This document shows positions 15,829 to 24,386 of a stretch of DNA of 34,957 nt, piece by piece. A program made the translations under genes and the position numbers. Every line of letters starts with the position of its first letter. Positions within the stretch are counted from its first letter, which is position 1. A model generated the notes under the pieces. It was not told the DNA's origin. It searched no databases and worked only from the letters and a program-made list of their open reading frames with translations. The stretch comes from an uncultured Odoribacter sp. (lineage in GTDB: Bacteria; Bacteroidota; Bacteroidia; Bacteroidales; Marinifilaceae). The DNA is taken from assembly GCA_944321145.1 (NCBI GenBank), contig CALUKF010000033.1:1-34957 (forward strand), in the 5' to 3' direction.

Positions 15829-16773
15829 ATGGCAAATTTTTTCAAATCATTGTTTTTTGGAGAATCGGAAAAGACAGAAGAGCAGAAGAATGAACACAAT
15901 TTTGACGTGTTCAAGTATGACGGCATGAAAGCCGAGCGAATGGGTAAGAATAAATATGCCATCCGTTGTTTCCAGGAGGCGTTGGATATCCGTGAGGATA
16001 CGGAAGTGCTGGAGCATCTGACGAGCGTCTACACGAAAGAAGACCGCTTGGATGATGCCATTGAGACTGCCGGACGTTGGGTAGAAGCCGAACCGGAAAA
16101 TGTGAGGGTAAGGCTGTTGCGTGCAAATTTGAATTATATGGCAGGGGACTATGACCGGACGATTTCTGATTGCGAGAAAACGGTGGAATTGGATGCCACG
16201 GAAGGCAGGGCGCACTATATGGCGGGACGTGCGAAAAAGATGAAAGGTGATGCCGTGGGGGCGATTGTCAGTCTTTCGCAGGCGATTGCTTTGAAGGAAG
16301 ATTACGCGGAGGCTTGGCTCTTGCGGGCGGAGATTATGCTGGAGACAGGGGATTATACTGACGGATTGCAGGATGCCGCCAAGGCGGTGGAACTGGTGCC
16401 GGAGGAGGAAACGGCTTATCTTGTGCGGGGCAAACTCTATGAGGCTTCGGGAGACCGGGATACAGCAGAACAGGATTACCGCCGCATTATTGATTTGAAT
16501 CCTTTTAATGAACAGGCATATTTGCAGTTGGGTAATTTGTACATTGGACGAGAGCAGCCGCAAGAAGCGATTGCATTGTTCGATGAAGCCATTGAATTGA
16601 AACCCGATTTTGCCCGGGCTTACCACGAACGGGGACGTGCCCGTCTGATGCAGGGCGATAAGGAAGGTTCGTTGGCTGATATGAAGAAAGCCATGGAGTT
16701 AGGCGAGCAACCAACAAATATCAGCGGCAATTACTCCAATTTCGAAGATATGTACAAAAACCGCCCGCTCTGA
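15829..16773 (+). CDS. Tetratricopeptide-repeat protein
   Basis: The protein has 314 residues from the ATG at 15829 (MANFFKSLFF). The open frame extends much further upstream, but that part overlaps the divergent sigma gene and the promoter box at 15796, so the short start is chosen. From about residue 30 the whole protein is made of TPR units of 34 residues (examples: AIRCFQEALDI, TISDCEKTVEL, AIVSLSQAIAL, AEQDYRRIIDL, AIALFDEAIEL), roughly seven or eight in all. There is no signal peptide, so it is probably a cytoplasmic scaffold for protein binding. The partner is unknown. Confidence 0.9.
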   Translation: MANFFKSLFFGESEKTEEQKNEHNFDVFKYDGMKAERMGKNKYAIRCFQEALDIREDTEVLEHLTSVYTKEDRLDDAIETAGRWVEAEPENVRVRLLRANLNYMAGDYDRTISDCEKTVELDATEGRAHYMAGRAKKMKGDAVGAIVSLSQAIALKEDYAEAWLLRAEIMLETGDYTDGLQDAAKAVELVPEEETAYLVRGKLYEASGDRDTAEQDYRRIIDLNPFNEQAYLQLGNLYIGREQPQEAIALFDEAIELKPDFARAYHERGRARLMQGDKEGSLADMKKAMELGEQPTNISGNYSNFEDMYKNRPL

Positions 16774-16803
16774 TTTGAGGATAGAAACGCATTTTTGTAT
16801 AAA

Positions 16804-16840
16804 TATGCTCCGCTTTGTATGAATATGCAGGGCGGAGCAT
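16804..16840 (+). terminator. Terminator-like hairpin after the TPR gene
   Basis: A perfect 9-bp stem, atgctccgc at 16804-16812 with gcggagcat at 16832-16840, lies 30 bases past the stop codon and is followed by a modest T-rich stretch. Confidence 0.55.
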
Positions 16841-16918
16841 TTGTAATTTGTTGCATTTCAATATTATGTATGTTTTCGAGAAAGTGCAGGATGAGACGGA
16901 AATGCCAAAAACTATTTG

Positions 16919-16926
16919 TACTTTTG
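16919..16926 (+). promoter_or_regulatory. Candidate -7 box of the YitT-family gene
   Basis: TACTTTTG matches TAnnTTTG and ends 41 bases before the ATG at 16968. No TTTG lies at the expected distance upstream. Confidence 0.4.
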
Positions 16927-16967
16927 CCGTCGTTAAATTAAAGTTATCAATTTAAAAAGTAGATTAT

Positions 16968-17879
16968 ATGGGATTTGTTACAAAAGAGAAATTCCTGTCG
17001 AAGGATTTCTTTATCACTTATGGTTGGTTATTGGGCGGATGCTTCGTATTTGCCATCGGGGCGGTTATGTTTGCTGAGCCTTATGGTTTTGCGCCGGGCG
17101 GAACGTATGGATTGTCCATGGTGTTCCATCACTTGTGGGGTTGGGAGACTGAAATCACGGCACTTTGCATGGATGTGCCCCTGTTGCTGCTGGGCATGTA
17201 TTTTTTGGGTGGCATGTTTGGGGTGAAGACGATTATTTGCACCTTTGCCATTCCGTTGTTCATGCGTCTGATCCATGCCACTTACGGCTACGATGCCCTT
17301 TTAGAGCCGGGTATTACGGAACGTACGGAATTGCAGGAACAATTGTTGTCTGCCATTTTTGGCGGGATTGTTTATGGTTTGGGTATCGGCATGATATTCA
17401 AAGCACGGGCAACTTCCGGCGGGTCGGATATCATTTCTATGATTTTGAATAAATACACCCACATTTCCTTGGGAACGTTGGTAATTATTGTGGACTGTAC
17501 TATTACGCTGAGTACGGTGGTCGCTTTTGGAGACTGGCGTTTGCCGATGTATTCTTGGATTATCGTATTTATTGAAGGTAAGGTAATTGACCTTGTGCTC
17601 GACGGTGCTTCTGTCCATAAGACATTGATGATTGTAAGTGACAAGGTAGACCCCATCAAGGAAATCATCCTGCGCGATATCAAACGCGGCGCTACACTCC
17701 TGCCTGCAGTTGGCATGTATCAAGGAAAACAGCGCAATATGATTTATACCATCCTGACCCGTCGTGAGATGATGGTGCTTCGCCATCGGATTGCGGAAGT
17801 TGACCCGGAAGCTTTCATCAATGTGATTGATTCCAAAGAGATTTTGGGCAAAGGATTTAAGCCGCTGACTGAAGAATAA
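16968..17879 (+). CDS. YitT-family integral membrane protein
   Basis: The protein has 303 residues. Five or so hydrophobic segments fill residues about 15-220 (for example LLGGCFVFAIGAVMF, VPLLLLGMYFLGGMFG, IFGGIVYGLGIGMIF, LGTLVIIVDCTITLSTVVAF). The family signatures PYGFAPGGTYGLS near residue 40 and FKARATSGGSDIIS near 145 are present. The cytoplasmic C-terminus (about 225-295) is the DUF2179 domain (MIVSDKVDPIKEIILRDIKRGATLL). The family is widespread; its transport role is unproven. The gene is monocistronic, ending at a terminator shared with the fucose operon. Confidence 0.92.
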   Translation: MGFVTKEKFLSKDFFITYGWLLGGCFVFAIGAVMFAEPYGFAPGGTYGLSMVFHHLWGWETEITALCMDVPLLLLGMYFLGGMFGVKTIICTFAIPLFMRLIHATYGYDALLEPGITERTELQEQLLSAIFGGIVYGLGIGMIFKARATSGGSDIISMILNKYTHISLGTLVIIVDCTITLSTVVAFGDWRLPMYSWIIVFIEGKVIDLVLDGASVHKTLMIVSDKVDPIKEIILRDIKRGATLLPAVGMYQGKQRNMIYTILTRREMMVLRHRIAEVDPEAFINVIDSKEILGKGFKPLTEE

Positions 17880-17900
17880 TAGCAGTGTCTACATAATATA

Positions 17901-17933
17901 ACGAGGGGCTATGTAAATAGCCCCTCGTTTTTA
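17901..17933. terminator. Bidirectional terminator between YitT gene and fucP
   Basis: A perfect 11-bp stem (17901-17911 with 17918-17928, acgaggggcta/tagcccctcgt) has a 6-base loop and a T-run on the plus side. It sits in the 55-base gap between two convergent genes and probably ends both transcripts. Confidence 0.85.
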
Positions 17934-17934
17934 T

Positions 17935-19239
17935 TTATCTTTTTAAATGAATGCGGTAACTTCGGTAACCATAGATCATCACAACAATGAAGCAAACAAA
18001 AGATAGGATAAATGATACATTTACCGCCGGCATGCCTAAAATCGTGTGACAGTCGATGATTGCAGCCTGCATCGGCGGCATCACGGAACCTCCGAGAATT
18101 GCCATAATCAAGCCGGCAGCCCCGAATTTTGCATCATCTCCCAAACCTTGCAAGGCGATACCGTAAATCGTCGGGAACATCAGCGACATGCATGCCGATA
18201 CGCCAACCAAGCAATACAGTCCTTTGATGTCCTGGAAGCCAATGACTCCCGCCGTCAGTACTGCTCCGCCAATTGCCAGCGTCATCAGCAATTTCCCCGG
18301 AGAGAAGTATTTCAATAGGAAGGTGCAGATAAAACGGCTGACGCAGAATATCGCCATTGCGACAATGTTATATTGCTGGGAAAGGATTTCTCCCTCTTGC
18401 TCTGTCATGCCTTGATTTACGAAAATGCGCGTGCCGTATTGAATGATGAATGTCCATGCCATAATTTGCACGCCTACATAGAAAAACTGGGCAATGACCC
18501 CTTCACGATAGCGCGGAATGGAGAAAATACGTTTCAGGGCATGCCCCAAATGCAAAGAGTGGTCTTTGTCCGCATTCTTGGGCATAGGGGTAAAACGCAT
18601 GATGAGGCAAAGTGCCAATACAGCCAATCCGACAACAACATACGGTGCAATCAGCACCTGCAAGTCGGCATGCTTTACCGCTTCAAATTCTTCCATGGAC
18701 AGCAGGGCGCGTTCTTCCGTGCTCATGGGATTCATTTTAGCTTGAATGAACACCATGGCAGCGAACATGCCCAACAACGAACCGATGGGATTGAATGCTT
18801 GTGCCAGATTCAAGCGTCGTGTCGCAGTGCTTTCATCTCCCATACTCAGGATGTAGGGATTGGAGCTGGTCTCTAAAAACGACAACCCGCAGGTCAGGAT
18901 AAAATAAGCAATCAGAAACGGGTAGTAATACCCTGTCAGGCTTGCCGGAATAAACAACAGCGCTCCCGCGCCATAAAGTGCCAAGCCCAGAAGGATGCCC
19001 GCTTTATAGGAATATTTCCGGATAAAGAGGGCGGCAGGGAATGCCATGACAAAGTAGCCGCCATAGAACGCCAGCTGTACTAATGCCCCATCGGTTACGC
19101 TCATCCGGAATATTTTGGAAAACGCCTTGACCATCGGGTTGGTAATGTCATTGGCGAATCCCCATGCAAAGAATAGGGTAGTCACCAAGATAAAAGGGAA
19201 TATTAATTTTTTGGGAACTAATGGTATTTTAGGTGCCAT
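17935..19239 (-). CDS. fucP: L-fucose:H+ symporter
   Basis: The protein has 434 residues with about 12 membrane segments, a major facilitator of the FucP subfamily. The family features FFAWGFANDIT (D31) and FLETSSNPYI (E123) correspond to the two acidic residues known to couple sugar and proton transport in E. coli FucP (D46, E135). It imports L-fucose across the inner membrane. It is the last gene of the aquaporin-fucI-fucA-fucK-fucP operon, 24 bases after fucK. FucP relatives can carry other hexoses, but the neighbours make fucose the best call. Confidence 0.93.
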   Translation of the reverse strand: MAPKIPLVPKKLIFPFILVTTLFFAWGFANDITNPMVKAFSKIFRMSVTDGALVQLAFYGGYFVMAFPAALFIRKYSYKAGILLGLALYGAGALLFIPASLTGYYYPFLIAYFILTCGLSFLETSSNPYILSMGDESTATRRLNLAQAFNPIGSLLGMFAAMVFIQAKMNPMSTEERALLSMEEFEAVKHADLQVLIAPYVVVGLAVLALCLIMRFTPMPKNADKDHSLHLGHALKRIFSIPRYREGVIAQFFYVGVQIMAWTFIIQYGTRIFVNQGMTEQEGEILSQQYNIVAMAIFCVSRFICTFLLKYFSPGKLLMTLAIGGAVLTAGVIGFQDIKGLYCLVGVSACMSLMFPTIYGIALQGLGDDAKFGAAGLIMAILGGSVMPPMQAAIIDCHTILGMPAVNVSFILSFVCFIVVMIYGYRSYRIHLKR

Positions 19240-19263
19240 AATTCATGTGTTTTAGGTAAATAC

Positions 19264-20601
19264 TCAATTATTTTTCATCACAGCAGCCTGCACTTTGATG
19301 TTGCCGATTGCAGTAGCCTCTACGGCTCCACACTGAATGTATGCTCCCGTGAACATCTCCGTCAAGCGGTTCAGCAGGTAGTTTTGTACCCCTCCGCCTA
19401 CAATGTGGAGGGTGTGGATGCACTTCCCGGTACATTGTTCCAGCAATCGCTTTACTTCGTGATATTTATGGGCTAAAGAACGCATAATGCATCGGGCAAA
19501 TTCTCCTTGTGTTGCAGGGGGCGTCCAACCCCGTTCCGTACAATATTGCCGGATGGCTTGCCCCATATTTGCCGGATGGCTAAAGCAAGGTGCGTCTACA
19601 TCAATGATGATATCATACCTGCTTTCTCCTGCTTCCCGGAGCAAATCGGCGTATGATGGCTTGTTGCCTTCAGCCTCCCATTCCTTCATTAGGTTTTGAA
19701 GCAACCACAAGCCTGTGATGTTTCGCAGGAACTGGATTTTGCCCCCTACGGCACCTTCATTGGTAAAGTCGCATTGCAAGGCTTTTTCTGTGAAAATGGG
19801 TTCTGTGGTTTGAACCCCCATCAGCGACCAAGTTCCCGAACTGATGAATGCCCACCCGTCTCCTTCTGCCTCAATGGAAGCAAGGGCGCTGGCTGTGTCA
19901 TGTGACCCTACTGCAATAACTTTCACGCCTTTACCGCCAATTTCTGCTGCCACTTCTTCAGTCAGTTCTCCGATGACTGTACCGGCAGGCACAACCTCTT
20001 GCATGATGTTCCGCGGAATGCCCAAACGAGTGAATACCTCATCAGCCCATCCATCTTTGCCGTAAAGTTGCGAGGTAGTGGCAATTGTATATTCATTCAC
20101 AGCGCGTCCGGTGAGGAAATAATTGAACAGGTCAGGCATGAATAACAATTTGTCAGCTGCTTGCAGCATGGGATCTCCCGAGAGCACCATGCTATACAAC
20201 TGGAATGCCGTATTGATTTCCATCAATTGAATGCCGGTCTGTGCATACAATTCTTCCCGTGAGATTACTTGGTAAACCTTCTCCAATATGCCTGATGTAC
20301 GGGAGTCCCGGTAACAGACGGGATTACCTAAAAGCCGTCCTTGCCGGTCAATCAATCCAAAGTCTACCCCCCATGTGTCCACTCCGATACTCACGATATC
20401 GGGATATTGCCGGAAAGCTTTTCGCAATCCGGTTTTCATTTCCTCAAAAAGGTACAGGAAATCCCAATACAACCTATCTCCCACCCGCACCTGACGGTTC
20501 GGGAAGCGGTGTACTTCCTCCAGTTTTGTCCGTTCCGGCAAAACTTCTCCCACGATAACTCGTCCGCTGCCTGCACCGAAATCTACAGCTACATGTCTCA
20601 T
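19264..20601 (-). CDS. fucK: L-fuculokinase (RhaB-like FGGY kinase)
   Basis: The protein has 445 residues from the ATG at 20601; a GTG two codons earlier would overlap the fucA stop and is less likely. FGGY kinase features are the N-terminal phosphate loop VDFGAGSGRV, the DTWGVDFGLID sugar-site motif (about 96-106), SSGTWSLMG and the C-terminal HIVGGGVQN adenosine motif. It should phosphorylate L-fuculose with ATP to L-fuculose 1-phosphate. By sequence it resembles rhamnulokinase RhaB rather than E. coli FucK; the operon with fucI and fucP decides the name. It follows fucA with a 2-base gap, suggesting translational coupling. Confidence 0.88.
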   Translation of the reverse strand: MRHVAVDFGAGSGRVIVGEVLPERTKLEEVHRFPNRQVRVGDRLYWDFLYLFEEMKTGLRKAFRQYPDIVSIGVDTWGVDFGLIDRQGRLLGNPVCYRDSRTSGILEKVYQVISREELYAQTGIQLMEINTAFQLYSMVLSGDPMLQAADKLLFMPDLFNYFLTGRAVNEYTIATTSQLYGKDGWADEVFTRLGIPRNIMQEVVPAGTVIGELTEEVAAEIGGKGVKVIAVGSHDTASALASIEAEGDGWAFISSGTWSLMGVQTTEPIFTEKALQCDFTNEGAVGGKIQFLRNITGLWLLQNLMKEWEAEGNKPSYADLLREAGESRYDIIIDVDAPCFSHPANMGQAIRQYCTERGWTPPATQGEFARCIMRSLAHKYHEVKRLLEQCTGKCIHTLHIVGGGVQNYLLNRLTEMFTGAYIQCGAVEATAIGNIKVQAAVMKNN

Positions 20602-20603
20602 AG

Positions 20604-21242
20604 TCACTTTACTTTACCAAGTACATATTTGTCGAGGTCTGCAATTTCTTCCTCAGTCAGTGTGCGGTAATTCATTCCCGAACGGATGATGATTTCGCAT
20701 GCCATTTCCAAAAATTCCGCTTTTTCAATCACATCGTGAAAATCTTTCCCGGCAAACACTTGCCCGTGTTTTTCTAGGATGACGGAATCATGATGTGCCA
20801 TCGCCGCAATCACTGCTTTCGCCAATTCCGGAGAACCGGGACGGTAATAAGGCACTACGGCTATTTCGCTCCCGCAATGGCAGGGTAATTCCGCCGTCAC
20901 ATTAAAATTCGCGGGTTTCTCCTTCATGCAAGCCACTGTAGTGGCAAAAGGGCTTTGGCAATGCAATACGGTATTCACTTCTGGTCGTTCACGCAGAATG
21001 CCTAAATGAAACGTACTTTCCATAGAAGGTTTCACTCCGTTTAGAGACGTCCCATCGCTAATCCGGCAAATCGCGACCTGTTCTTTCCGTAATTCCGGTA
21101 CCCACGAGCCGGTTCCTGAAACCAACGCTACTTCTCCTATTCGCCAAGACAAATTCCCGCTGCTGCAACGGGTCAGCCGGCGTGCCCCCACTTCATGGGC
21201 AGCCGCTAAAAACTCATTTATTTGTTGTTCTGTAACATTCAT
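20604..21242 (-). CDS. fucA: L-fuculose-1-phosphate aldolase (class II)
   Basis: The protein has 212 residues from the ATG at 21242 (MNVTEQQINEF), the normal FucA length; the open frame runs on to 21431 but overlaps fucI and its start is rejected. It cleaves L-fuculose 1-phosphate to dihydroxyacetone phosphate and L-lactaldehyde using a divalent metal. The catalytic/metal Glu is E75 (KPSMES), and H94 and H159 (EKHG) match two zinc ligands. Odd point: the second His of the usual HxH pair is Q96 (LHCQSP). A rhamnulose-1-phosphate aldolase role is less likely because the isomerase is FucI. Confidence 0.88.
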   Translation of the reverse strand: MNVTEQQINEFLAAAHEVGARRLTRCSSGNLSWRIGEVALVSGTGSWVPELRKEQVAICRISDGTSLNGVKPSMESTFHLGILRERPEVNTVLHCQSPFATTVACMKEKPANFNVTAELPCHCGSEIAVVPYYRPGSPELAKAVIAAMAHHDSVILEKHGQVFAGKDFHDVIEKAEFLEMACEIIIRSGMNYRTLTEEEIADLDKYVLGKVK

Positions 21243-21310
21243 ATCGTTTGAAATAAAATGGAAATGTGATAAATGCCGATTGCATTTATCACATTCCTTG
21301 TCATTATAGT

Positions 21311-23098
21311 TTATTTGTACAACGCCCCATAATTCTGGCAAGCCCGGAAATCTGAACCTTCTGGTTCCATTCCGAAAGCATTCCAGGCACTCGGACGGAA
21401 TATCTTGTCGCGGTCTACGTTGTGCATGCAAACCGGAATTCTAAGCATGGATGCTAATGTTATCAGGTCTGCACCGATGTGTCCATAACTGATAGCTCCG
21501 TGGTTGGCTCCCCAATTATTCATCACGGAATATACATCCTTGAATGCTCCTTCACCTGTCAGCCGTGGCGCAAACCAAGTTGTCGGCCATGTCCGGTCGG
21601 TTCGCTCATTCAGAATCCGATGGATTTCAGGGTCTATGTCTACTGTGTAGCCCTCTGCCAGCTGGAATACAGGACCTAAGCCCTTCACAATGTTCATGCG
21701 CATCATGGTCACCGGCATGCCTCCCTTGGAAAGGAAATTTGAGGAGAAACCTCCACCCCGGAAATAATCCCGATTGGCAGGATACCATGTCGTGGCTTTC
21801 AGGCATTCTTCCACGTCTTTTTCCGTAATTTCCCAGAAAGGTTTCATTACAGGCTTGCCGTCACGAGTCTCCCTGCCGCTGCCATCCAAAGAAGCTGCTC
21901 CGGAATTGATAAGGTGGATGATTCCGTTTGCTGCCATGCCTTCCAACTTCTTACCGGTCACACGCTCTACCGCTGCCGGGCTCCAGTATGTACGTACGTC
22001 TGCAAAGATTTGTGCCGTATTCGTCAGCAACTTGCCAAACAGCATAGCCACTCCGTTTAACGAATCGTTTTCTGTTGCAAAAGCAAATGGTTCGCGGATG
22101 CCGTTCCAATCAAAAGATGTATTCATAAATGCTTCTGCGAAATCCCCATTGGGGAAATGATCAGTCCATTGCCTTTGTCCTTGGAAACCGCCCACGATGG
22201 CATTGTGTCCCAGCGACTCTTCTTTGAAACCCATTTCCAACAATTTCGGGTTTCCGCACATCAAGTCGCGGAAAATCATAAACATCTTTACTACATATTC
22301 CCAATCGGCATCCAGTCCTGCACGGTCTTTTTTCTTTGCCGGAATATTGAAATCCTCGCCTTCGTTTGAACGACAATGTTTTAATGTCCAAGCGAGCGCC
22401 TTTTGGTATTCTTCTTTGTCATAAATTCCTTCGTCAATACGGCGCACGATTTCACTCATGTCCACTTGCTCGTTGCGCATGCCCAAATAAGTCTGGAAGA
22501 AATCTGCGTTCACGATGCTTCCTGCAATACCCATTGCCACATTACCGATAGACAAGTAGCTTTTCCCTCTCATTGTGGCAACAGCAATGCCAGCCCGAGT
22601 GAAACGCAACAGTTTCTCCTTCACATCTTCCGGAATCGCCCGGTCTCCGGCGTCCTGCACATCATGCCCGTAAATGCCGAATGCTGGCATCCCCTTCTGG
22701 CTATGGCCTGCCAATGCGGCTGCAAGGTATACTGCCCCCGGACGTTCTGTCCCGTTGAAGCCCCAAATGGCTTGCGGCATCCGTCCGTCGTAATCAATCG
22801 TTTCGCTACCATAACACCAGCACGGAGTCACAGAAATCACCACTCCAACTCCTTCCCGGCGGAATTTCTCAGCACAAGCGGCAGCTTCCGGCACACGCCC
22901 GATAGTACCATCTGCAATCACGCATTCTACGGCATCTCCATTGCTATATTTCAGCTCGCTACTGATTAACTCAGCTACGCTTCGTGCCATATTCATGGTT
23001 TGTTCTTCCAATGACTCGCGTACGCCTCCTTGGCGTCCGTCAATAACAGGGCGAATTCCCACTTTTGGATATTCACCGATAAATCTTGCTTTACTCAT
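21311..23098 (-). CDS. fucI: L-fucose isomerase
   Basis: The protein has 595 residues, as in other FucI enzymes. It converts L-fucose to L-fuculose with Mn2+ as a homohexamer in the cytoplasm. The N-terminus reads [25 protein letters not shown], the typical start. Metal ligands align with the known E. coli set: E343 (ATEND), D367 (ADVRTYW) and H533 ([13 protein letters not shown]), corresponding to E337, D361 and H528. It lies 34 bases after the aquaporin gene and 68 before fucA. Its relatives also act on D-arabinose. Confidence 0.97.
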   Translation of the reverse strand: MSKARFIGEYPKVGIRPVIDGRQGGVRESLEEQTMNMARSVAELISSELKYSNGDAVECVIADGTIGRVPEAAACAEKFRREGVGVVISVTPCWCYGSETIDYDGRMPQAIWGFNGTERPGAVYLAAALAGHSQKGMPAFGIYGHDVQDAGDRAIPEDVKEKLLRFTRAGIAVATMRGKSYLSIGNVAMGIAGSIVNADFFQTYLGMRNEQVDMSEIVRRIDEGIYDKEEYQKALAWTLKHCRSNEGEDFNIPAKKKDRAGLDADWEYVVKMFMIFRDLMCGNPKLLEMGFKEESLGHNAIVGGFQGQRQWTDHFPNGDFAEAFMNTSFDWNGIREPFAFATENDSLNGVAMLFGKLLTNTAQIFADVRTYWSPAAVERVTGKKLEGMAANGIIHLINSGAASLDGSGRETRDGKPVMKPFWEITEKDVEECLKATTWYPANRDYFRGGGFSSNFLSKGGMPVTMMRMNIVKGLGPVFQLAEGYTVDIDPEIHRILNERTDRTWPTTWFAPRLTGEGAFKDVYSVMNNWGANHGAISYGHIGADLITLASMLRIPVCMHNVDRDKIFRPSAWNAFGMEPEGSDFRACQNYGALYK

Positions 23099-23132
23099 AG
23101 TATAATATTAAAATTTAATGTGTTATCATTTC

Positions 23133-23804
23133 TCAATCTTCCCCGCTGATTCCTCGCCATACGGCAGCTGAGAGCGTTGCGCCGACAAACGGACCAAGTA
23201 TAAAAACCCACAATTGCGACAGTGCAGCTCCCCCTTCAAATAAGGCGGGGGCAATACTTCGCGCTGGATTTACTGAAGTTCCCGTCAGCGGGATGCATAC
23301 AATGTGTATCAGCACCAACGTCAATCCGATTGCCAATCCTGCAAAATTACCAGCTCCCCATCTTGTACTCGTTGCTCCCAAAACCACCAATACAAATACA
23401 AACGTAAATATTGCCTCTACCAGAAATCCCCCTGCCAAACTCACGCCTTCGGCACACACATTTGCTCCTGTTGTTGTGGCATACGGCAGGTTAATGCCCG
23501 AAGTCAGTACCCACAAGATACCTGAGCCTATCAATGCGCCAATCACCTGAAACAGCATATACATCAAACCTTCACGCCCGCCTATCCTGCCCGTCAGCAT
23601 ACATCCCAGCGTAATCGCCGGATTGATGTGGCATCCCGATATTCCTCCAATGGTATATGCCATTGCGACTACCGAGAGCCCGAAAGCCATTGCAACCATC
23701 AACACTTGGGCAGGTGTCCCGCACCCCCCATTGAAAATGGCACTGCCGCATCCCATCAGGACGAGTACCATCGTGCCAACCATTTCTGATAAATACTTTT
23801 TCAT
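23133..23804 (-). CDS. aqpZ: Aquaporin Z-type water channel
   Basis: The protein has 223 residues with six membrane segments and two NPA motifs (HINPA with N61, SVNPAR with N179). The selectivity-filter positions read F41, H167, T176 and R182, the same set as E. coli AqpZ (F43, H174, T183, R189), which predicts a water-selective pore rather than a glycerol facilitator. The gene is read in the same direction as fucI with only 34 bases between them, so it may be the first gene of the fucose transcript. Whether it serves osmotic balance during sugar uptake or is there by chance is not known. Confidence 0.93.
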   Translation of the reverse strand: MKKYLSEMVGTMVLVLMGCGSAIFNGGCGTPAQVLMVAMAFGLSVVAMAYTIGGISGCHINPAITLGCMLTGRIGGREGLMYMLFQVIGALIGSGILWVLTSGINLPYATTTGANVCAEGVSLAGGFLVEAIFTFVFVLVVLGATSTRWGAGNFAGLAIGLTLVLIHIVCIPLTGTSVNPARSIAPALFEGGAALSQLWVFILGPFVGATLSAAVWRGISGED

Positions 23805-23832
23805 TTCATTAGGTTTTAAGATTAAAGTTCGC

Positions 23833-23863
23833 CTAAGTTACGGATTCTTTTTGAAACACGAAA
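23833..23863 (-). promoter_or_regulatory. Weak candidate promoter of the aqpZ-fuc operon
   Basis: On the minus strand, TTTC (23863-23860), a 19-base spacer and TAACTTAG (23840-23833) differ from TTTG-N19-TAnnTTTG at one base in each box, 28 bases before the aqpZ start. The spacing is exact but the boxes are imperfect. Confidence 0.3.
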
Positions 23864-23988
23864 CCTTTCAGGGTAAAAAATCTGTCGGGTAATTCTTATT
23901 TTTCCTCTAACCCTCTTTATGCTCTGCCTCTCTTTCTCTTATAGGCAAAGTGTGAGACAGAAACATTTTCTGCCCGCCAACAAATAAA

Positions 23989-24029
23989 TTCAGGGCAGCC
24001 CCAGACGTTATGCCTGAGTCTGCCCTGAA
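23989..24029 (-). terminator. Terminator of the efflux operon
   Basis: A perfect 10-bp stem, ttcagggcag at 23989-23998 with ctgccctgaa at 24020-24029, is followed on the minus strand by T-rich sequence. It lies 41 bases after the stop codon of the PG0541-family gene. The rest of 23805-24070 holds no convincing gene. Confidence 0.65.
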
Positions 24030-24070
24030 CCTTTCAGGATGCACCCATCTTGTACCGAAACGACCTGTTG

Positions 24071-24367
24071 TCAGTACATATTGGTAATATCCCAAACGAA
24101 AGCACGGATGCCGTTCTCCTTGTTGACTTCATCCAATGCCTTGACATATTTTAGAATAAGGGGCACCATTTCCTCGTCAACAACGGTAAGGGTGGCAGAG
24201 TTCATTTCCGGCCAGGTGTGAGTGCCCATACGGGGCTCTCCGCCATGAGTACCTGCACCGTTGACCAAAGGCCATTGGGTAAAGCCTTTGATTTGCAACT
24301 GGTCTAAAAGATAGGCGACCCGTTCGGAGAGAGCCTGATTGTATGTAATAAATACTGCTTTTTTCAT
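24071..24367 (-). CDS. PG0541-family transporter-associated protein (PII-like fold)
   Basis: The protein has 98 residues from the ATG at 24367 (MKKAVFITYNQAL); an upstream in-frame start at 24424 would overlap the permease gene and is rejected. The small alpha/beta pattern (beta strand KAVFITYN, helix LSERVAYLLDQL, strand FTQWPLVNGAGTHGG, MNSATLTVVD, helix MVPLILKYVKAL) fits a ferredoxin-like, PII-like fold. Proteins of this type commonly follow RND pump genes in Bacteroidota and may sense a ligand or modulate the pump, but no mechanism is established. It starts 19 bases after the permease stop codon. Confidence 0.8.
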   Translation of the reverse strand: MKKAVFITYNQALSERVAYLLDQLQIKGFTQWPLVNGAGTHGGEPRMGTHTWPEMNSATLTVVDEEMVPLILKYVKALDEVNKENGIRAFVWDITNMY

Positions 24368-24386
24368 ATTTCTGGTTTTAAAGAAG

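Noticed and set aside
17028-17786. Antisense frames over the YitT-family gene
   Set aside because: The plus strand encodes a complete YitT protein with conserved motifs; the reverse frames have no family features.
23805-23906. Riboswitch upstream of the aqpZ-fuc operon
   Set aside because: Only about 30 bases separate the candidate promoter from the start codon, and no paired aptamer-like structure is visible.
23907-24095. Minus-strand 62-residue open frame after the PG0541-family gene
   Set aside because: It spans the terminator hairpin, overlaps the end of the PG0541-family gene and has no recognisable features.
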